From: Pseudomonadota bacterium
GTDB taxonomy: Bacteria; Desulfobacterota; Desulfovibrionia; Desulfovibrionales; Desulfovibrionaceae
Length of the DNA stretch: 64,000 bases
Direction: 5' to 3'
Assembly: GCA_023460395.1 (NCBI GenBank)
Contig: JAEWQB010000028.1
Coordinates: forward strand, 124,001-188,000
Shown: positions 41,283-50,243 of the stretch, one piece after another
How positions within the stretch are numbered: position 1 is the first letter of the stretch
Layout: each line of letters starts with the position of its first letter
The notes under the pieces: generated by a model
The model's database searches: none
What the model saw: only the letters and a program-made list of their open reading frames with translations
What the model was told of the DNA's origin: nothing
Made by a program: the position numbers and the translations under genes

Positions 41283-42083
41283 ATGGATCTGTTCAACATC
41301 AATACTACAGAATTTTACAGCTTCTTGCTGACCTTTATGCGCCTCAGCCTTGTGGTGTTCATGCTACCCGTGTTTGGTGGCGACTCCGCACCCAAGATGG
41401 TCAAGGCGTCTATGTGCATTGTGCTCACGCTGGCGCTCTTTCCCGCCCTCTCACTGAAAGGGCAGGCCATGCCCCAGCATCCCTTCGACATTATCCCTGT
41501 TCTGCTTTCCGAAGCCGTACTGGGCCTGACAATGGCGCTTGCCGTGGAGTTTGTCTTCGCGGGCATACAGACCGGCGGGCAATTGCTGGGGTTCCAGATG
41601 GGCTTTACCATGATCAATATCGCGGACCCGCTCACCGGGAACTCCGTTTCCATCACTTCTCACTTTTTATATATGGTCGCGTTGCTTACCTTTATGACGT
41701 TGAACGGGCACCTGTATCTTCTTCAGGCACTGGCGGAAACCTTTGAAGCCATCCCGCCGGGACAAATCGTTATCGGCGCGGGCATTGTGAAGCAGGTACT
41801 CGCGCTTTCAGGCATTATGTTTTCGCTCGCCATTAAAATTTCCGCCCCGGTTCTCGCCGCCCTGTTCCTTATGGAACTGGCCCTCGCCCTCATGGGCCGC
41901 GCCGCGCCGCAAATGAACCTGCTTCAACTCGGCTTCCCCTTAAAAATTGGGGTGGGGTTCTTTTTCATGGGTCTTCTGTTCACCATTATGGCCCGCCGCA
42001 TCACCGATTTTATTATTGACATTCCGGCGTTATACGGACACCTCACCAATGCCATGTCACCGTTGACACAGCTTATTCCGTAA
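41283..42083 (+). CDS. fliR: Flagellar export gate protein FliR
   Basis: 266 residues from ATG 41283; the start MDLFNINTTEFYSFLLTFMR matches FliR N-termini. It has about six to eight hydrophobic helices and the family segment GGQLLGFQMGFTMINIADP. With FliP, FliQ, FlhA and FlhB it forms the export gate of the flagellar type III system. No ribosome site precedes the ATG, consistent with a leaderless message from the sigma-54 promoter at 41256. flhB follows after 12 bp. Confidence 0.92.
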   Translation: MDLFNINTTEFYSFLLTFMRLSLVVFMLPVFGGDSAPKMVKASMCIVLTLALFPALSLKGQAMPQHPFDIIPVLLSEAVLGLTMALAVEFVFAGIQTGGQLLGFQMGFTMINIADPLTGNSVSITSHFLYMVALLTFMTLNGHLYLLQALAETFEAIPPGQIVIGAGIVKQVLALSGIMFSLAIKISAPVLAALFLMELALALMGRAAPQMNLLQLGFPLKIGVGFFFMGLLFTIMARRITDFIIDIPALYGHLTNAMSPLTQLIP

Positions 42084-42095
42084 CCGGGGGACGCC

Positions 42096-43163
42096 ATGGC
42101 GAGAGATCCCAGCAGAACAGAATCCGCCACCGCGAAACAGCGGAAAAAGGCGCGCAATAAAGGCAACGTACCCCGCTCGCAAGAGCTGGGTAAAGTTGTC
42201 TCCATTATGGCGGGCATGTACGGGCTTTATGCATGGATAGGTATTCTGTACGAGGAGCTTCACCTCGTCTTTGTCCGTTTTTTGCGCGACTTCGGCGATT
42301 TCGACGCCACCCCTGAGAGCGTGTACGGTCTGGTCAACTGGCTGGCTGTCAGGCTGGCTGTCATGCTTTTGCCCATTCTCTTTTTTCTTGGATTTCTGGC
42401 CTTTCTGAACATGCGCCTGCAAGTAGGCAAACTGTGGACCACGGAAGTTTTCAAGTTCAAACTCAGCCGCTTCAATATTATTTCCGGGTTAAAACGCCTT
42501 TTCCTTTCTCCGCAAACGTTTATCCGCCTCCTCAAAAGTATTTTGCAGGCAGTGGTTATTGGCGTTGCTCCCTATCTGGTGCTGAAGAGCGAAATGGGCA
42601 ACTTTTTGGCGCTATACTATTCCGACGCCATGGGCATTTCTGCCTATATCCTTGAAACAAGTCATAAAATGGTGGTGTACGCGCTTATTCCCATGGCGGT
42701 CATCGCCGCAGCGGACCTGTGGTATACCCGCTGGGACTACGAGCAAAACCTTAAGATGACCAAGGACGAGGTAAAAGACGAGCGCAAGCAGGCGGAAGGC
42801 GACCCCAGAATCAAAGCCCAGCAACGTAAAAAGATGATGCAGGTTATGGCGCGGCGCATGATGCAGGACGTGCCCAAAGCGGACGTGGTTATCACCAACC
42901 CCACGCATATCGCCGTGGCTCTGCGCTATAACGCCATGGAAGCGCCCGCTCCGCGAGTCTTGGCAAAAGGGGCGGATCATGTTGCGGAAAAAATTAAGGA
43001 AATAGCCAGAGAGAACCGTATTCCTCTACGGGAAAACGTACCGTTGGCACGTGCCTTGTATAAGTCTGTCGAGATTGGGGACGAGATTCCCGAAGAATTG
43101 TACAAGGCTGTGGCCTCTGTGTTGGCATCCCTGCACAAATTTAAAGGAAATAGAGCAGGTTAA
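42096..43163 (+). CDS. flhB: Flagellar export switch protein FlhB
   Basis: 355 residues. It begins with a charged N-terminus, TAKQRKKARNKGNVPRSQEL, followed by four membrane helices and a cytoplasmic domain containing the autocleavage site VVITNPTHIAVAL (Asn-Pro-Thr-His). It controls the change from rod/hook to filament export. Part of the fliR-flhB-flhA operon. Confidence 0.95.
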   Translation: MARDPSRTESATAKQRKKARNKGNVPRSQELGKVVSIMAGMYGLYAWIGILYEELHLVFVRFLRDFGDFDATPESVYGLVNWLAVRLAVMLLPILFFLGFLAFLNMRLQVGKLWTTEVFKFKLSRFNIISGLKRLFLSPQTFIRLLKSILQAVVIGVAPYLVLKSEMGNFLALYYSDAMGISAYILETSHKMVVYALIPMAVIAAADLWYTRWDYEQNLKMTKDEVKDERKQAEGDPRIKAQQRKKMMQVMARRMMQDVPKADVVITNPTHIAVALRYNAMEAPAPRVLAKGADHVAEKIKEIARENRIPLRENVPLARALYKSVEIGDEIPEELYKAVASVLASLHKFKGNRAG

Positions 43164-43221
43164 ACGGTAAAGGTTCGTCCTTGCCACCCCGCGCAGCAAT
43201 CCTGCGGAAGGTGTCGGAAAA

Positions 43222-45342
43222 ATGGCTAAGTCAGAAATAGCGACTCCCAGAATAAATTACGAGCGTTTTGCCAAACAGGGCGACGTGCTTTTGGCGGGTG
43301 GGGTTATCACCATCCTCTTCGTCATGCTTGTTCCCCTGCCCACCTTCTTTTTGGATATCATGCTCAGTCTGAGTATATCGCTTGCCTTGGTCATTCTGGT
43401 CACCTCCATGTTCATGACCTCCCCGCTGGAATTCTCCATTTTCCCGTCTCTGCTGCTCGTTACCACTCTGCTGCGCCTTGCGCTAAACGTGGCCTCCACG
43501 CGTCTTATCCTTTTACATGGTGACGAAGGCACCAGCGCGGCAGGCTCGGTTATTCAATCCTTTGGCGAATTCGTGGTAGGCGGTAACTACGTTATCGGCG
43601 CGGTTATCTTCTTCATCCTCTTCATTCTGAACAAGATGGTTATCACCACGGGTACTACCCGTATCGCTGAAGTTGCCGCGCGGTTTACACTGGACGCCAT
43701 GCCCGGCAAACAGATGGCTATTGAAGCGGATCTGAACGCCGGACTTATCAACGAAGAAGAAGCCACGACCAAACGCGAGATCATCCGCCGCGAAGCCGAT
43801 TTTTACGGTGCCATGGACGGCGCGGGCAAGTTCGTGCAGGGGGACGTGAACGCGGGCATGCTCATCACAATGGTGAATATCATTGGTGGCATCCTTATCG
43901 GCGTCATGCAGCAGGATATGAGCTGGAACGACGCACTCACCACGTACACGCTGCTTACCATCGGGGACGGCTTGGTTGCCACCATTCCCTCGCTTATCAT
44001 TTCCACCTCGGCGGGCATTATCGTCTCCCGTGCGGCGGCTGAAGCCAAGATGGGCGAAGAATTCATCGGTCAGCTTACCTTCAACGCACGCGCCCTCAAA
44101 CTGGTGGCGCTGGTTCTGCTGGTATTCGCACTGGTTCCGGGCATGCCGTTCCTGCCGTTCACCATTTTTTCTGGAGCGCTTTACTTCATTGCCCGTCTGG
44201 TCACGGAGTCTGGAGACGAAGTGGCAAAACGCACCGGTGCCAAGGGCAAAAACGCCAAGGGCAAGGGCGAAGACGGCGGCAAAGCCAAACTGGATACACC
44301 GGAAGAAGTACAGGCGCTGCTCCCGCTGGACATGCTGGAACTGGAAGTGGGGTATGGCCTTATCCCGCTGGTGGACGAAGAACAGGACGGCAACCTGCTT
44401 TCGCGCATCCGCTCCATCCGCCGCCAATTCGCACTGGACGTGGGCGTGGTTGTTCCCTCGCTGCACCTGCGTGACAACTTACAGTTGAAGCCCGGTCAAT
44501 ACTCCGTGTTGATTAAAGGAAACACCGTGGCGGGTGCCGAAATCCTCATAGACCATTACCTCGCCATGGACCCCGGCGACGCCAAGCACCACATCAAGGG
44601 TGTGGAAACGCGGGAACCGGCCTTCAACCTGCCTGCCCTGTGGATTCCGCAGAGCCGCAAGGAAGAAGCAATGTTGGCGGGATACACCGTCGTGGACCCC
44701 TCCACGGTTATCGCCACACACCTTACCGAAATATTCAAACGTCACCTCGCGGACTTCCTTGGCAGACAGGAAGTGCAGTCGCTGCTGGACAATCTGGCTA
44801 AACACGCTCCCAAGGCAGTGGAAGAACTGGTACCCGGCGTTCTCTCCTTGGGCGCGGTGCAGAAAGTGCTCCAGAATCTGGTTCGGGAAAATGTGTCCAT
44901 CCGCGACCTGCTCTCCATTGTGGAAACACTGGCGGACTACGGTCCCGGCGTAAAAGATCCAGACACCCTCACGGAGTACGTGCGCGAGCGGCTTTCCCGA
45001 ACTATTGTTAAACCGTACATGGATAGCAACGGCGCCCTGCCCATTCTCACACTAGACCCCAGTGTGGAAAAAACCATACAAGAATCCATCCGGCGCTCCG
45101 AAGGCGGGGCGTATCTGGCTCTGGATCCCGGCACAGCGCAGCGGCTTATCCATGCCGTAAACCAGAGCGTGGAAAACGCGGTTAACACGGACGGGCAGCC
45201 AGTGCTGCTCACTTCCCCTGTCTCGCGCCCGCACCTCGCGCAACTCATTATGCGCTTTTTGCCCACGGTGCCGGTAATTTCGCAGGCGGAGATTCCTTCG
45301 GATATCAGACTCACTTCTGTCGGTAACGTAGGGTTGAAATAA
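43222..45342 (+). CDS. flhA: Flagellar export gate protein FlhA
   Basis: 706 residues: eight helices in the first 330 residues with the FHIPEP-type block (KMVITTGTTRIAEVAARFTLDAMPGKQMAIEADLNAG split over this region), a Lys/Gly-rich linker (GAKGKNAKGKGEDG), and the large cytoplasmic domain. Docking of chaperone-substrate complexes occurs on that domain. Its stop overlaps the flhF start by one base (TAATG). Confidence 0.96.
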   Translation: MAKSEIATPRINYERFAKQGDVLLAGGVITILFVMLVPLPTFFLDIMLSLSISLALVILVTSMFMTSPLEFSIFPSLLLVTTLLRLALNVASTRLILLHGDEGTSAAGSVIQSFGEFVVGGNYVIGAVIFFILFILNKMVITTGTTRIAEVAARFTLDAMPGKQMAIEADLNAGLINEEEATTKREIIRREADFYGAMDGAGKFVQGDVNAGMLITMVNIIGGILIGVMQQDMSWNDALTTYTLLTIGDGLVATIPSLIISTSAGIIVSRAAAEAKMGEEFIGQLTFNARALKLVALVLLVFALVPGMPFLPFTIFSGALYFIARLVTESGDEVAKRTGAKGKNAKGKGEDGGKAKLDTPEEVQALLPLDMLELEVGYGLIPLVDEEQDGNLLSRIRSIRRQFALDVGVVVPSLHLRDNLQLKPGQYSVLIKGNTVAGAEILIDHYLAMDPGDAKHHIKGVETREPAFNLPALWIPQSRKEEAMLAGYTVVDPSTVIATHLTEIFKRHLADFLGRQEVQSLLDNLAKHAPKAVEELVPGVLSLGAVQKVLQNLVRENVSIRDLLSIVETLADYGPGVKDPDTLTEYVRERLSRTIVKPYMDSNGALPILTLDPSVEKTIQESIRRSEGGAYLALDPGTAQRLIHAVNQSVENAVNTDGQPVLLTSPVSRPHLAQLIMRFLPTVPVISQAEIPSDIRLTSVGNVGLK

Positions 45343-46454
45343 TGCAGGTAAAGACGTTCAAAGGCCCGGATGCCAAAACAGTGCTAGCGAGCATAAAACG
45401 CGAGCTGGGACCAGAAGCGGTTATCCTTTCCAAGCACGAAGGCTCTGACGAAGACGGTCAGTGGTGCGAAATGACCGCCGGTCTGGAGCGCGCCACCACG
45501 TCCGGCGGGGCCGCGGGCATCGCGGGCAGCACGCTCGGCGGCACTGGCCCCGGTTCCGCCATGGCTCCCACTGGCTGGAATGAGTGGCACCGCGAATGGA
45601 GTGAAATTCGGGAACATCTACTTACGCTCATGAAACCCGGCATCAAGCTGGATGAGCTTGCCCCCCGGCAGCGGGTGGCGTTGGAATTTTTAGAGCGGGA
45701 AGGCATGGACGGCACCACGCTCTTGCGGCTGTACCGCCGGTTACATGGGCATCCTCATATGAGCGTGCTCGCGCCATTGGGCGACATGCTGCCCGTGCGC
45801 CCGTGGGACGCCGAAGCGTGGCCCCAGCGCGTCCATGCCGTGGCAGGCCCCTTTGGCTGCGGCAAAACCAGCACACTAATCCGCATGGCGCTGGCCTTGC
45901 GCGCGCGCAAGCCCAATACCCGCATCGCCCTGATCAACACAGACAACGAACGGGGAAACGGGCGTCTGCTGCTTAAGCATTACGCGGATCTTTCGGGCAT
46001 TCTCTATCGCGAAGCTGGCGATCCGCTGAGTTTTGCCACCGTACTGCGGGAAACACGGGAGATGGACACCGTGCTGGTGGACCTTCCCGGCCTGAGCCGG
46101 AATGCGGACTTTGCCGAGCTGGACAACAGACTTGGCTTGTGCGCCGCGCAGGATATGACGGTGCATATGGTGCTGGCTCCCTCTTACGCACCCGCCCAGC
46201 TTGCCGCCTTTGCGCGGCAATACGCAGGCCCCTGCACAGGGAGCATTATCTGGACGAAACTGGACGAAGCCTGTACCTTTGGAGCAGTGGCCAACATAGC
46301 GGCATCTACCGGCCTGCCCGTTTCCGCCCTTTCCTTTGGTCCGGGACTGAAGAATACCTTTGTCGCCGCGCGCGACGTCATGCTGTGGCGGCTGCTGTTT
46401 AAGCATCAGTTGCCCGGCGAGGCGCAGCACGGACATGGCGATGCGGCTATGTAA
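45342..46454 (+). CDS. flhF: Flagellar SRP-like GTPase FlhF
   Basis: 370 residues. N-terminal MQVKTFKGPDAKTVLASIKRELGPEAVILS is typical of FlhF. The GTPase part has Walker A GPFGCGKTST, DLPGLSRN and TKLDEA. FlhF sets the position of polar flagella together with FlhG. The N-terminal linker is short and rich in Gly/Ala. It is coupled to flhA by overlap. Confidence 0.92.
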   Translation: MQVKTFKGPDAKTVLASIKRELGPEAVILSKHEGSDEDGQWCEMTAGLERATTSGGAAGIAGSTLGGTGPGSAMAPTGWNEWHREWSEIREHLLTLMKPGIKLDELAPRQRVALEFLEREGMDGTTLLRLYRRLHGHPHMSVLAPLGDMLPVRPWDAEAWPQRVHAVAGPFGCGKTSTLIRMALALRARKPNTRIALINTDNERGNGRLLLKHYADLSGILYREAGDPLSFATVLRETREMDTVLVDLPGLSRNADFAELDNRLGLCAAQDMTVHMVLAPSYAPAQLAAFARQYAGPCTGSIIWTKLDEACTFGAVANIAASTGLPVSALSFGPGLKNTFVAARDVMLWRLLFKHQLPGEAQHGHGDAAM

Positions 46455-46473
46455 TCACGGAGTGGCACAGACT

Positions 46474-47289
46474 ATGAAGGGCGAATTTCCTCTGGTATTT
46501 TCCATCACCTCCGGCAAGGGCGGCGTAGGCAAGACGAACATGTCCGTCAATATCGCACACAGCCTTGCCCGCAACGGAGCCCACGTGGTGTTGCTGGACG
46601 CGGATTTGGGACTGGCCAACGTGGACGTGCTGCTGGGCCTTACCCCCACCCGCAACCTGTTTCATCTTTTCCATGACAACGCATCGCTGGAAGAGATTCT
46701 GGTGAAAACGGAGTACGGCTTCAGCATCCTGCCCGCATCTTCCGGCACGAGCGAAATGCTTTCTCTCTCCACCGGGCAAAAGCTGGAATTGCTGGAGGCC
46801 ATGGACACACTTGAAGATAAGGTTGATTATCTGATAGTTGACACGGGCGCGGGGATAAATGACAACGTATTGTATTTTAATCTCGCGGTCCAAGAGCGTA
46901 TTGTGGTGCTCACCCCAGAACCCACCTCGCTTACAGACGCGTATGCCCTTATTAAGGTAATGAAACTGAACCACGGGGTAGAACATTTCAAGGTGCTCGT
47001 GAACATGGCACCGGACGCCAAAACCGCCAAGGATATGTACGCCCGGCTCTATGCGGCGTGTGACCATTTTCTTTCCGGGGTGTCGCTCGACCTTGTAGGA
47101 TTTGTGCCTCACGACCCCGCCGTGCGCCGCGCGGTGGTGAACCAGCGCCCCTTCTGCGCACAGGCCCCTTCCGGCCCGGCATGTGCCGCCGTGCAGCAGG
47201 TGGCGAAGACCATTCAAACATGGGACGTATCGGCCAATCTGGATGGAAACATCAAATTCTTCTGGAAAAAACTCCTCTTCCGCCAATAA
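46474..47289 (+). CDS. flhG: MinD-like ATPase FlhG/FleN
   Basis: 271 residues from ATG 46474. Deviant Walker A SGKGGVGKTNMS, DADLGLANVDVLLG, and YLIVDTGAGIND identify the ParA/MinD flagellar-number regulator. A membrane-targeting helix would be near the C-terminus (DGNIKFFWKKLLF). An ATG 39 bp upstream is possible, but the family starts near MKGEFPLVFSITSG. It limits flagellar number by opposing FlhF, and in other species modulates the flagellar activator. Confidence 0.93.
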   Translation: MKGEFPLVFSITSGKGGVGKTNMSVNIAHSLARNGAHVVLLDADLGLANVDVLLGLTPTRNLFHLFHDNASLEEILVKTEYGFSILPASSGTSEMLSLSTGQKLELLEAMDTLEDKVDYLIVDTGAGINDNVLYFNLAVQERIVVLTPEPTSLTDAYALIKVMKLNHGVEHFKVLVNMAPDAKTAKDMYARLYAACDHFLSGVSLDLVGFVPHDPAVRRAVVNQRPFCAQAPSGPACAAVQQVAKTIQTWDVSANLDGNIKFFWKKLLFRQ

Positions 47290-48055
47290 GGCCGGAAACG
47301 ACGCTCCTTGGGAGCGGTTAGAGTCGGGAGCCGTGGCGTGGGGGGATATGTCCAACCGCGACCAAGAGGCTGTTGTCCGGCACTATGCTCCCAAGATCAA
47401 GTTTCTCGCTCTGCGGCTGAAAGCCAAACTCCCCAAGAATGTGGAATTGGGCGAACTTATCAGCGCGGGCACGCTGGGCCTTATGGAATCGCTTGGCAAA
47501 TTCGATCCCCAGATGGGCATTAAGTTTGATACCTATGCCGAAAACCGCATTCGCGGCGCCATGCTGGATGAGCTGCGCCGGCTGGACTGGTTTCCGCGCA
47601 GCCTGAGGCACAGGGTGCGCCAACTGGAAGAAGCCATCCACAAGGTGGAGAACGAAAAAGGCCGCACCCCCACGGAAGAAGAGCTTCAGGCCGTCACGGG
47701 GCTGGACGCCAAAGAGGTGCGGCTGGGTCTGGAAGCCCTGCAAAACCAGCTTTGTCTGAGCCTAGACGCCATTCAGGATACGTTTTCTTCCGAAGGCCGG
47801 AACTCCGTGGAAGGCGAACCGTATCAAGCGACCGCTATGCAAGAGCTTATAGAACGCGTTGCATCGCTTATCGATCAATTGACACCTAGGGAAAAGCTGG
47901 TATTGTCACTCTATTACAGTGATGAACTTAACATGCGTGAAACCGCTGAGGTTATGGGTATAACCGAAGGGCGTGTCTCTCAATTACACACCCAGGCCTT
48001 ACAGCGGTTGCGCCGTGAATTCCATACTTCGTATGGAGAAACCGACAGTATTTAA
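47243..48055 (+). CDS. fliA: Flagellar sigma factor FliA (sigma-28)
   Basis: 270 residues from ATG 47243; the reading frame overlaps the end of flhG by 47 bp, and a GTG about 90 bp downstream is an alternative start. Regions 2 (YAPKIKFLALRLKAKLP, LISAGTLGLMESLGKFDP), 3 (RGAMLDELRRLDWFPRSLR) and 4 (LTPREKLVLSLYYSDELNMRETAEVMGITEGRVSQLH, split) are all present. It drives late flagellar and chemotaxis genes and is normally held by FlgM. Confidence 0.93.
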   Translation: METSNSSGKNSSSANKAGNDAPWERLESGAVAWGDMSNRDQEAVVRHYAPKIKFLALRLKAKLPKNVELGELISAGTLGLMESLGKFDPQMGIKFDTYAENRIRGAMLDELRRLDWFPRSLRHRVRQLEEAIHKVENEKGRTPTEEELQAVTGLDAKEVRLGLEALQNQLCLSLDAIQDTFSSEGRNSVEGEPYQATAMQELIERVASLIDQLTPREKLVLSLYYSDELNMRETAEVMGITEGRVSQLHTQALQRLRREFHTSYGETDSI

Positions 48056-48075
48056 CGTGTTTCAAGGAGTTTCGC

Positions 48076-48456
48076 ATGCCCTTTGACCCTAATATGCGTG
48101 TTCTCGTCGTTGATGATTTCTCCACCATGCGAAGGATTGTGAAAAACATCTTACGCCAGATCGGATTCACCAACATTGTGGAAGCAGACGACGGCACAAC
48201 AGCATGGGAAACCCTGAATAAAGATAACATTGATTTCGTTATTTCCGACTGGAATATGCCCAACATGACGGGCATTGAGCTTCTCCGCAAAGTTCGTGCC
48301 AGCGAAGAATTTGCCGATGTTCCCTTTCTTATGGTCACCGCCGAAGCGCAGCAGGAAAACATTATCGAGGCCGTGCAGGCCAAGGTTTCCAATTATATTG
48401 TCAAACCGTTCACGGCAGAAACCATGAAGCAGAAAATCGACAAGATTTTCCCCTAG
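48076..48456 (+). CDS. cheY: Chemotaxis response regulator CheY
   Basis: 126 residues, receiver only. It has acidic pair DD 13-14, phospho-acceptor Asp in FVISDWNMPNMTG, VTAEAQQENI, and VKPFT. Phospho-CheY binds FliM to reverse the motor. It lies 20 bp after fliA and before fliL in the flagellar run, with ribosome site CAAGGAG. Confidence 0.95.
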   Translation: MPFDPNMRVLVVDDFSTMRRIVKNILRQIGFTNIVEADDGTTAWETLNKDNIDFVISDWNMPNMTGIELLRKVRASEEFADVPFLMVTAEAQQENIIEAVQAKVSNYIVKPFTAETMKQKIDKIFP

Positions 48457-48503
48457 CAGGCCCCCGTTCCTGACCCGGAACGGGACCGCTCCCACAGGCG
48501 CCT

Positions 48504-49232
48504 ATGGCTGACGATGACACTCCCCTCTCCATGGCGGAGGCCGATGGAGCCAAGGCCGCACTGGACACTGAAGAACTGTCCGTGCAGGGCGGTGCGTCTT
48601 CTCCTGAAGACAAGGTAGAACTCGACCTTGAGGACGCCCCCTTCCTTGAAGATGACGACGAGGAAGAGGCCGAAGAGCAAAGCCCTGCCCCTATCTCCAT
48701 AGCCCCCCCCAAAAAGACGGAGCCGTCCGGGGAAGCCGTGGAATCTCCCCTGCGCAAGCTGTTGCGAAACCGCAAGGTGCTCATGGGAGCAGGCGGCGGG
48801 TTCGCACTTCTTCTCATTCTCATCCTCTGGCTTGCCATCCCATCTTCCCAACCCACGCCGACACCGCAGCCTACGATCATCACCCCGGAACAGGCTATGC
48901 AGGCGGAGCCACAGCCCCCGGCACCCCCGTCATTCACCGTAGCATGGGAACCCTTCTGGGTGGAGCTTAAAGACACCGAAGGCAATATTCGGTTTCTTGT
49001 TTGCAAATTTGCCACGTCCACGGAGAATGAAAAGCTCGCATGGGAAGCCGGAGCGGAAAAACTTGTTCTGCGCGACGCCATATTCTACTATCTGCGCAAT
49101 AAAGACTTAGCCTTTCTGTCCGATATGAAACGTGTGGAAGAATTAAAAACCAACGTTTTGGCTGTCATCAATCAGTATATGGATAATGGTCAATTCACGG
49201 ATTTGCTTATAGAAAATTATTTGGTAAAATAA
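48504..49232 (+). CDS. fliL: FliL-type flagellar basal-body protein with long acidic N-terminus
   Basis: 242 residues. The first about 75 are cytoplasmic and very acidic (LEDDDEEEAEEQ). A single helix follows (VLMGAGGGFALLLILILWLAI), then a Pro/Thr-rich linker and a periplasmic FliL domain (about 140-242) ending NGQFTDLLIENYLVK. FliL rings surround the stator and raise motor torque. Typical FliL is about 150-180 residues; the acidic cytoplasmic part is extra. Confidence 0.82.
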   Translation: MADDDTPLSMAEADGAKAALDTEELSVQGGASSPEDKVELDLEDAPFLEDDDEEEAEEQSPAPISIAPPKKTEPSGEAVESPLRKLLRNRKVLMGAGGGFALLLILILWLAIPSSQPTPTPQPTIITPEQAMQAEPQPPAPPSFTVAWEPFWVELKDTEGNIRFLVCKFATSTENEKLAWEAGAEKLVLRDAIFYYLRNKDLAFLSDMKRVEELKTNVLAVINQYMDNGQFTDLLIENYLVK

Positions 49233-49233
49233 T

Positions 49234-49605
49234 ATGTCGCTAGACACAAGCATGACGCTTCTTCTGGCGCAGATGGGTCATGTGGAGAAAATAGCCCACA
49301 CAGAGATGGCCCACCCTGAGGCGCAGCAAGCTTCTGCCAAACAACAGGCCGCAGAGGCGCTTAAGCACGCACAAGAATCCGTAGAAAAAATTGAAGACCC
49401 TGAAGAAAGCCAATTGCTTCTGGATAAAGACGGTCGCTCAGGCGGGCAGGGCGGCGGTCGCAACCGCAAAAAAAGACGACAAAAACGCGCCCAAAATCAG
49501 TCTGACCAGTCTGAGCTGGCAGATGAGGACGGCTCTTCCGCCCCGGAAGAGGCTCGGCGGGCAAATTCCCCGTGGCAAGGCAATATCCTGAATATTAAAG
49601 TGTAG
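49234..49605 (+). CDS. Low-complexity acidic/basic protein of the flagellar cluster
   Basis: 123 residues, starting one base after the fliL stop. Hydrophilic: Ala/Gln/Glu helix in the first half (AQQASAKQQAAEALKHAQES), a basic patch GRNRKKRRQKR, then acidic Ser/Glu/Ala. The last residues, WQGNILNIKV, look like a conserved tail. No family is recognised; position suggests a flagellar accessory protein. Confidence 0.6.
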   Translation: MSLDTSMTLLLAQMGHVEKIAHTEMAHPEAQQASAKQQAAEALKHAQESVEKIEDPEESQLLLDKDGRSGGQGGGRNRKKRRQKRAQNQSDQSELADEDGSSAPEEARRANSPWQGNILNIKV

Positions 49606-49677
49606 CCGCGCGCATCCTCCCGGCAACGGAACGAACGCGCCCGGCACGACAAGCCACCCGCGACAGGCCGAATTATC

Positions 49678-50097
49678 ATGCAATTTTCCCACTGGATGCT
49701 GCTTTTCATGAGCGTTACGGAAGTAGCGCTGCTGGTGCTGCTTTTCGTATTCTTTTTCCGCCTCAGGCGTTCCGAATCTCTGTTAAACGAAATTCAGGCC
49801 AAGCAAGAAGCTTTCGCCGCCCGCATGCGTTTTAACACGGAACTGGAACAGGAGCTTGTGGACTCCTTCACTCAGCGGCAAGAAGAACTCCGTAAGCTGG
49901 ATATCCAATTGGAAGGCCGTTCCGCCGCGCTGCAACAACTTCTTAAACAGGCGGAAAATCTGACACGCTCCCCCCACTTCCTGCGCGAGATGATTCTGGA
50001 AGGCGGGCGGCAAGGACGATCTCCGCAGCAATTGGCACGCGCCACCGGGCTTTCGGTGGACGAAGTGGAACTTATTCTCATGAAATCGCCCCGCTAA
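49678..50097 (+). CDS. Membrane-anchored coiled-coil protein with HTH-like end
   Basis: 139 residues. One N-terminal helix (LLFMSVTEVALLVLLFVFFF), a coiled coil of about 70 residues (ELEQELVDSFTQRQEELRKL...), and a short C-terminal segment, RSPQQLARATGLSVDEVELIL, shaped like a DUF6115-type helix-turn-helix. Similar proteins lie in flagellar clusters of Desulfovibrio. Role unknown, possibly a scaffold for basal-body assembly. Confidence 0.65.
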   Translation: MQFSHWMLLFMSVTEVALLVLLFVFFFRLRRSESLLNEIQAKQEAFAARMRFNTELEQELVDSFTQRQEELRKLDIQLEGRSAALQQLLKQAENLTRSPHFLREMILEGGRQGRSPQQLARATGLSVDEVELILMKSPR

Positions 50098-50243
50098 CGA
50101 CGCACCGGGGAACGCGGAGGAAAAGGAATTCCGGCTCCATGCGTCCTGCGCAACGGGTCTGTCCTCACCCCGCCACCCCGGCAAGGCGATCCCGCGAGAG
50201 CCTGTCTCCGGTATATCCCGGCACACCGACAAGGTATTGCAGT

